A model generated the notes under the pieces. That model was not told the origin of the DNA. It saw nothing but the letters and a program-made list of their open reading frames with translations, and did no database searches. From an uncultured Bacilli bacterium (GTDB taxonomy: Bacteria > Bacillota_I > Bacilli_A > RF39 > UBA660): a stretch of DNA of 64,000 nt. The position numbers were made by a program, and so were the translations under genes. Position 1 is the first letter of the stretch. Every line of letters starts with the position of its first letter. The DNA lies in contig CALVSY010000001.1 of the NCBI GenBank assembly GCA_944359725.1, forward strand, positions 56,604 to 120,603, read 5' to 3'. Shown one piece after another: positions 60,115-64,000 of this stretch.

Positions 60115-60531
60115 TCACCTCAATTTCTTTTCCATAACATATGCATCATCCATACCATTATTATAATAATGCTGTCTTCGTGCAACTATTTTAAAATCAA
60201 AACTATAATAAAAGTCTAAAGCTGCTTGATTGTTAATATCAACTTCAAGAGTAATATTTTCACAATCTTTTTTATAACACTCATCAATTACTTTTTTTAT
60301 TAACTTAGTTCCAATTTTTTTCTTTCTATATTCCATTTTAACATAAATGTCAATAATTTCAGCTTTTTCATATAATATAAAATATGTTATAAAACCAATA
60401 ATACAATCATTTTCAGTGCAAACCAAACAAGATGAGAACTCATTTAAATCAAAAGTATAATTAACATGAAGATTACGAGCCAGTTTAGTTATTTCATCTA
60501 TGTCACTTTTTATATATCGTCTTATTATCAT
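60115..60531 (-). CDS. rimI: GNAT acetyltransferase (RimI-like)
   Basis: 138 residues, GNAT fold: IRRYIKSDIDEITKLA start, YVKMEYRKKKIGTKLIKKVI as the acetyl-CoA loop (motif A, with Arg/Lys variants) and NITLEVDINNQAALDFYYSF (motif B). Position between tsaB and tsaD is the common place of RimI, which acetylates ribosomal protein S18. Overlaps tsaB by 4 bp. Confidence 0.85.
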   Translation of the reverse strand: MIIRRYIKSDIDEITKLARNLHVNYTFDLNEFSSCLVCTENDCIIGFITYFILYEKAEIIDIYVKMEYRKKKIGTKLIKKVIDECYKKDCENITLEVDINNQAALDFYYSFDFKIVARRQHYYNNGMDDAYVMEKKLR

Positions 60532-61172
60532 CTTTTCTTCTCAGCATCAATTTTTTTTAAATAAATAGGATTTACCAAGTGTGGATTAACCTTTGTTTTA
60601 GAAGTAGCATAATTAATTAAATTTAAATAATCATAATCTTCAATTATTTTTAACGCAACCGTGTTATTTACTGATAATCTATCTTTTAATTTATTTACAT
60701 AATTATTATCATCAGTTGTGCAAATTGTAATTTTTTTATTATTTATATTAAATATTTCACTATCTACACTTAGATAGTCTTCAAATTCCTTTAGATTTTC
60801 ATAGATTCCAACGTATGAATAATCATCTTTATCATATATAACGGATATAACGACATCATCACTAACATCAATTGTAAGAGCTTTTAAATTACTTAAAACA
60901 TATATGTTTTTGTTTAAAGTCCATGCTAATGTTTTAGCAACCGTTACACCAACACGAATTCCCGTAAAACTACCGGGTCCATTTAAAATTACTATGTTAT
61001 CTATGTTTTTAATATCCATATTAGATGAATCTAATATTTTCTTTATCTCATTCATTAAAAAATTAGAATGTTTAAAATGAGATTCTACATTTGATAAACC
61101 AACTAATTTATTATCAGAAGCAAGCGCAACAGATAATTTTTTTCTTGATGAATCTATAAACAAAGTTATCAA
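60528..61172 (-). CDS. tsaB: tRNA threonylcarbamoyladenosine biosynthesis protein TsaB
   Basis: 214 residues. LFIDSSRKKLSVAL, SVNNTVALK and the conserved VILNGPGSFTGIRVGVTVAKTLA define TsaB, the non-catalytic partner of TsaD. Starts with TTG, overlapping the tsaE stop codon (TTGA). Part of the tsaE-tsaB-rimI-tsaD operon. Confidence 0.92.
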   Translation of the reverse strand: MITLFIDSSRKKLSVALASDNKLVGLSNVESHFKHSNFLMNEIKKILDSSNMDIKNIDNIVILNGPGSFTGIRVGVTVAKTLAWTLNKNIYVLSNLKALTIDVSDDVVISVIYDKDDYSYVGIYENLKEFEDYLSVDSEIFNINNKKITICTTDDNNYVNKLKDRLSVNNTVALKIIEDYDYLNLINYATSKTKVNPHLVNPIYLKKIDAEKKR

Positions 61173-61621
61173 AGTACATCCTCACATAAATCTTCATATT
61201 TACTACCATAAGGTATTATGGTAAGACTTCTTTTTTCTTCACCAGTAATTTTAAATCTAATTTCTAACCTTTCTTCTGGAAGTTCATCTTTAATCATATC
61301 AGCCCATTCGATTATAATAATTCCATCTTTTTTCAAATACTCTTCTAATCCTAACTCACTAGTATCTCCTTCTAAGCGATAAACATCCATATGATATAAA
61401 TTCATCTCTCCAGATGTATACTCTTTTATAATATTAAAAGTAGGGGAAGTAATGTTCTCTTCAATTCCTAAAGCACTCGCAAATCCTTTCGTAAAAACAG
61501 TTTTACCACTACCCAATTCGCCTATCAAGCAAATTACCATGTTATTAAATTTTTCAGATTCGAAATTTTGTGCTAAAACAATCGTATCTTCTTCTGAATT
61601 TGTATTCATTTTATATTCCAT
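61169..61621 (-). CDS. tsaE: tRNA threonylcarbamoyladenosine biosynthesis ATPase TsaE
   Basis: 150 residues. P-loop LIGELGSGKTVFTKGFA, ITSPTFNIIKEY, LYHMDVYRLEG and IIIIEWADMI are TsaE hallmarks. ATPase that resets the TsaBD complex. I start at 61621, six codons inside the longest reading, with GGTGA at suitable spacing. First gene of the t6A operon. Confidence 0.94.
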   Translation of the reverse strand: MEYKMNTNSEEDTIVLAQNFESEKFNNMVICLIGELGSGKTVFTKGFASALGIEENITSPTFNIIKEYTSGEMNLYHMDVYRLEGDTSELGLEEYLKKDGIIIIEWADMIKDELPEERLEIRFKITGEEKRSLTIIPYGSKYEDLCEDVL

Positions 61622-61728
61622 AATTATCACCATACCCATTATAGCAAAAAAAAAACTCTTATTACAATATAAAAGTATTTTTTTTCAAAATGTTACAAAA
61701 TATTTGAAACACAATTAATATAATAATA

Positions 61729-61896
61729 TTAATCAGAAAATTCAGATTTAATTATCTTTTCAAGCCTTAGATAAGACTCATACAATTTATCATCTAACTC
61801 TTTATATGGTTCCGTGTTAATTTTAAGTTTTTTAATATTACTATTAATTATACCAATAACGTATTTACAATATAATTTACTGGTTTTAAAGAACAT
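61729..61896 (-). CDS. Small protein of unknown function
   Basis: About 55 residues: MFFKTSKLYCKYVIG, then NIKKLKINTEPYKELDDK and YESYLRLEKIIKSEF. Helical and basic; unrecognised. The start at 61896 has GAAGGTGAT directly upstream, a convincing SD. It lies 108 bp upstream of the t6A operon on the same strand. Divergent from the RHH-like gene at 62021. Confidence 0.5.
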   Translation of the reverse strand: MFFKTSKLYCKYVIGIINSNIKKLKINTEPYKELDDKLYESYLRLEKIIKSEFSD

Positions 61897-62020
61897 ATTA
61901 TCACCTTCCACACAGAAATATTATAAATTATTATGCAATTAAAAATAACATCAGAAATTTCTGATATATCATGCATTAAACTAATATATTAAAATTTTAT
62001 ATGAGGGGTGGTGATATTAT

Positions 62021-62188
62021 ATGGCATTTGTTCCAAAAAGTACAAAGAAAAAGGAGCCGGCCAGCTATAAGTCACTATACATAAAAGAAAAATTAATTAA
62101 AGAAGTTGAAAAAATAGCAAAAGAAAATAATACTTCATTCAATAATGTAATAATTTCTATGATTGAGCAGTGTTTAGAAAAGAAATAA
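62021..62188 (+). CDS. Small ribbon-helix-helix-like (Arc/CopG-type) protein
   Basis: 55 residues. A basic start (MAFVPKSTKKKEPASY) is followed by KSLYIKEKLIKEVEKIAKEN and NTSFNNVIISMIEQCLEKK: one strand with alternating residues and two helices, with the usual N-S/T-S-x-x turn between them, as in Arc/CopG DNA-binding proteins. Strong SD (GGGGTGGTGA). Terminated by the hairpin at 62242. Probably a small dimeric regulator; target unknown. No toxin partner is adjacent. Confidence 0.6.
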   Translation: MAFVPKSTKKKEPASYKSLYIKEKLIKEVEKIAKENNTSFNNVIISMIEQCLEKK

Positions 62189-62241
62189 ACACTGCCTTTT
62201 AAATATGATTATTAAATGTTTTTCAAGATGTATAGTAATTA

Positions 62242-62266
62242 AAAAAGACCAAATTTTGGTCTTTTT
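62242..62266. terminator. Bidirectional terminator of the rRNA operon and the RHH-like gene
   Basis: Perfect inverted repeat AAAAAGACCAAA / TTTGGTCTTTTT around one T, with T-runs on both strands. It is 16 bp beyond the 5S gene on the minus strand. Confidence 0.85.
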
Positions 62267-62282
62267 CTATACAATAAAAAAA

Positions 62283-62387
62283 ATTGGCAACTTCCTATTT
62301 TCGCTTACACTATCGTCGGCGTTAAAGTGCTTAACTGCTGTGTTCGAGATGGGAACAGGTGTATCCACTTTGCTATCGTCACCAATT
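62283..62387 (-). rRNA. rrf: 5S ribosomal RNA
   Basis: On the minus strand it starts TTGGTGACGATAGC, includes the conserved CCCATCTCGAACACAG and GTTAAGC segments and ends GTTGCCAA, with the two ends pairing as helix I. About 105 nt. Boundaries are good to a few bases. It follows the 23S gene after a spacer of about 55 bp without tRNA. Confidence 0.95.
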
Positions 62388-62442
62388 AAAATATAGAGAA
62401 ATAATTCTCTGAAAACATGATAATACGGTACATCAAATTATA

Positions 62443-64000
<1,558 letters not shown>

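Noticed and set aside
62388..62442. tRNA between 23S and 5S
   Set aside because: The spacer is only about 55 bp and shows no cloverleaf.

Overview
The window comes from a very AT-rich, low-GC Gram-positive endospore former (Bacillota, Bacilli side; gene content resembles gut Erysipelotrichales/RF39-like lineages, a lineage guess I cannot test here). Evidence for spore formation: SpoIVA, an SpoVIF-like protein, YunB and an alpha/beta SASP with a sigma-G-like promoter. Evidence for a Gram-positive wall: LPXTG protein with sortase, GH25 lysozymes, PgdA-type deacetylase, VanW-domain protein. TGA is a normal stop codon here (tsaD and tsaE end in it). Almost everything is on the minus strand; the plus strand carries a ferredoxin, a three-gene ABC importer and a small RHH-like gene. 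No CRISPR array, tRNA or insertion sequence was seen.

Layout. 1-2142: four tandem SipW-cognate (TasA/camelysin-like) surface proteins, one broken, one cut by the window edge. 2207-6028: LysM lysozyme, polysaccharide deacetylase, PLP lyase. 6040-9321: Bro-N protein, SDR, and an AbiE toxin-antitoxin pair whose toxin is broken at slippery repeats beneath an intact operator/promoter. 9349-12170: flavoprotein, DnaD, CCA-adding enzyme, HU. 12202-16441: LPXTG thioester adhesin and sortase, then a dinD gene with a decayed tandem copy. 16442-21971: GtrA/GtrB/GtrII-type glycosylation cassette enclosing a four-lectin GH25 lysozyme. 22059-29240: a tight six-gene operon for ABC-exported glycan including CMP-Kdo synthetase and a KpsC/KpsS-like transferase. 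29298-35122: AlbA_2 regulator, three glycosyltransferases, an N-acetylhexosamine kinase-like protein. 35473-36664: a Fic gene enclosed by identical 38-bp repeats. 36727-49362: core genes (spoIVA, der, ysxC, ackA, nrnA, SASP, yunB, yutD), several unknown proteins, ferredoxin. 49376-55920: rluB, pcrA, S41-like protein, VanW protein. 56173-58710: NMT1-type ABC importer. 58723-61621: tsaE-tsaB-rimI-tsaD and a pseudopilin. 62283-64000: 5S and the 3' half of 23S rRNA.

How it fits together. Much of the window builds or remodels the cell surface: wall hydrolases, two glycosyltransferase blocks, a sortase system and a possible Kdo-containing exported glycan. The most unusual signals are (1) kdsB plus a capsule-type Kdo-transferase-like gene in an ABC export operon of a sporulating Gram-positive; (2) long coding palindromes in the accessory genes dinD, Bro-N and AlbA_2, with arms that change together between the two dinD copies; (3) the Fic cassette flanked by identical palindromic repeats; (4) genes broken at slippery tracts (AbiEii; a 62-codon ORF coupled to MYG1).
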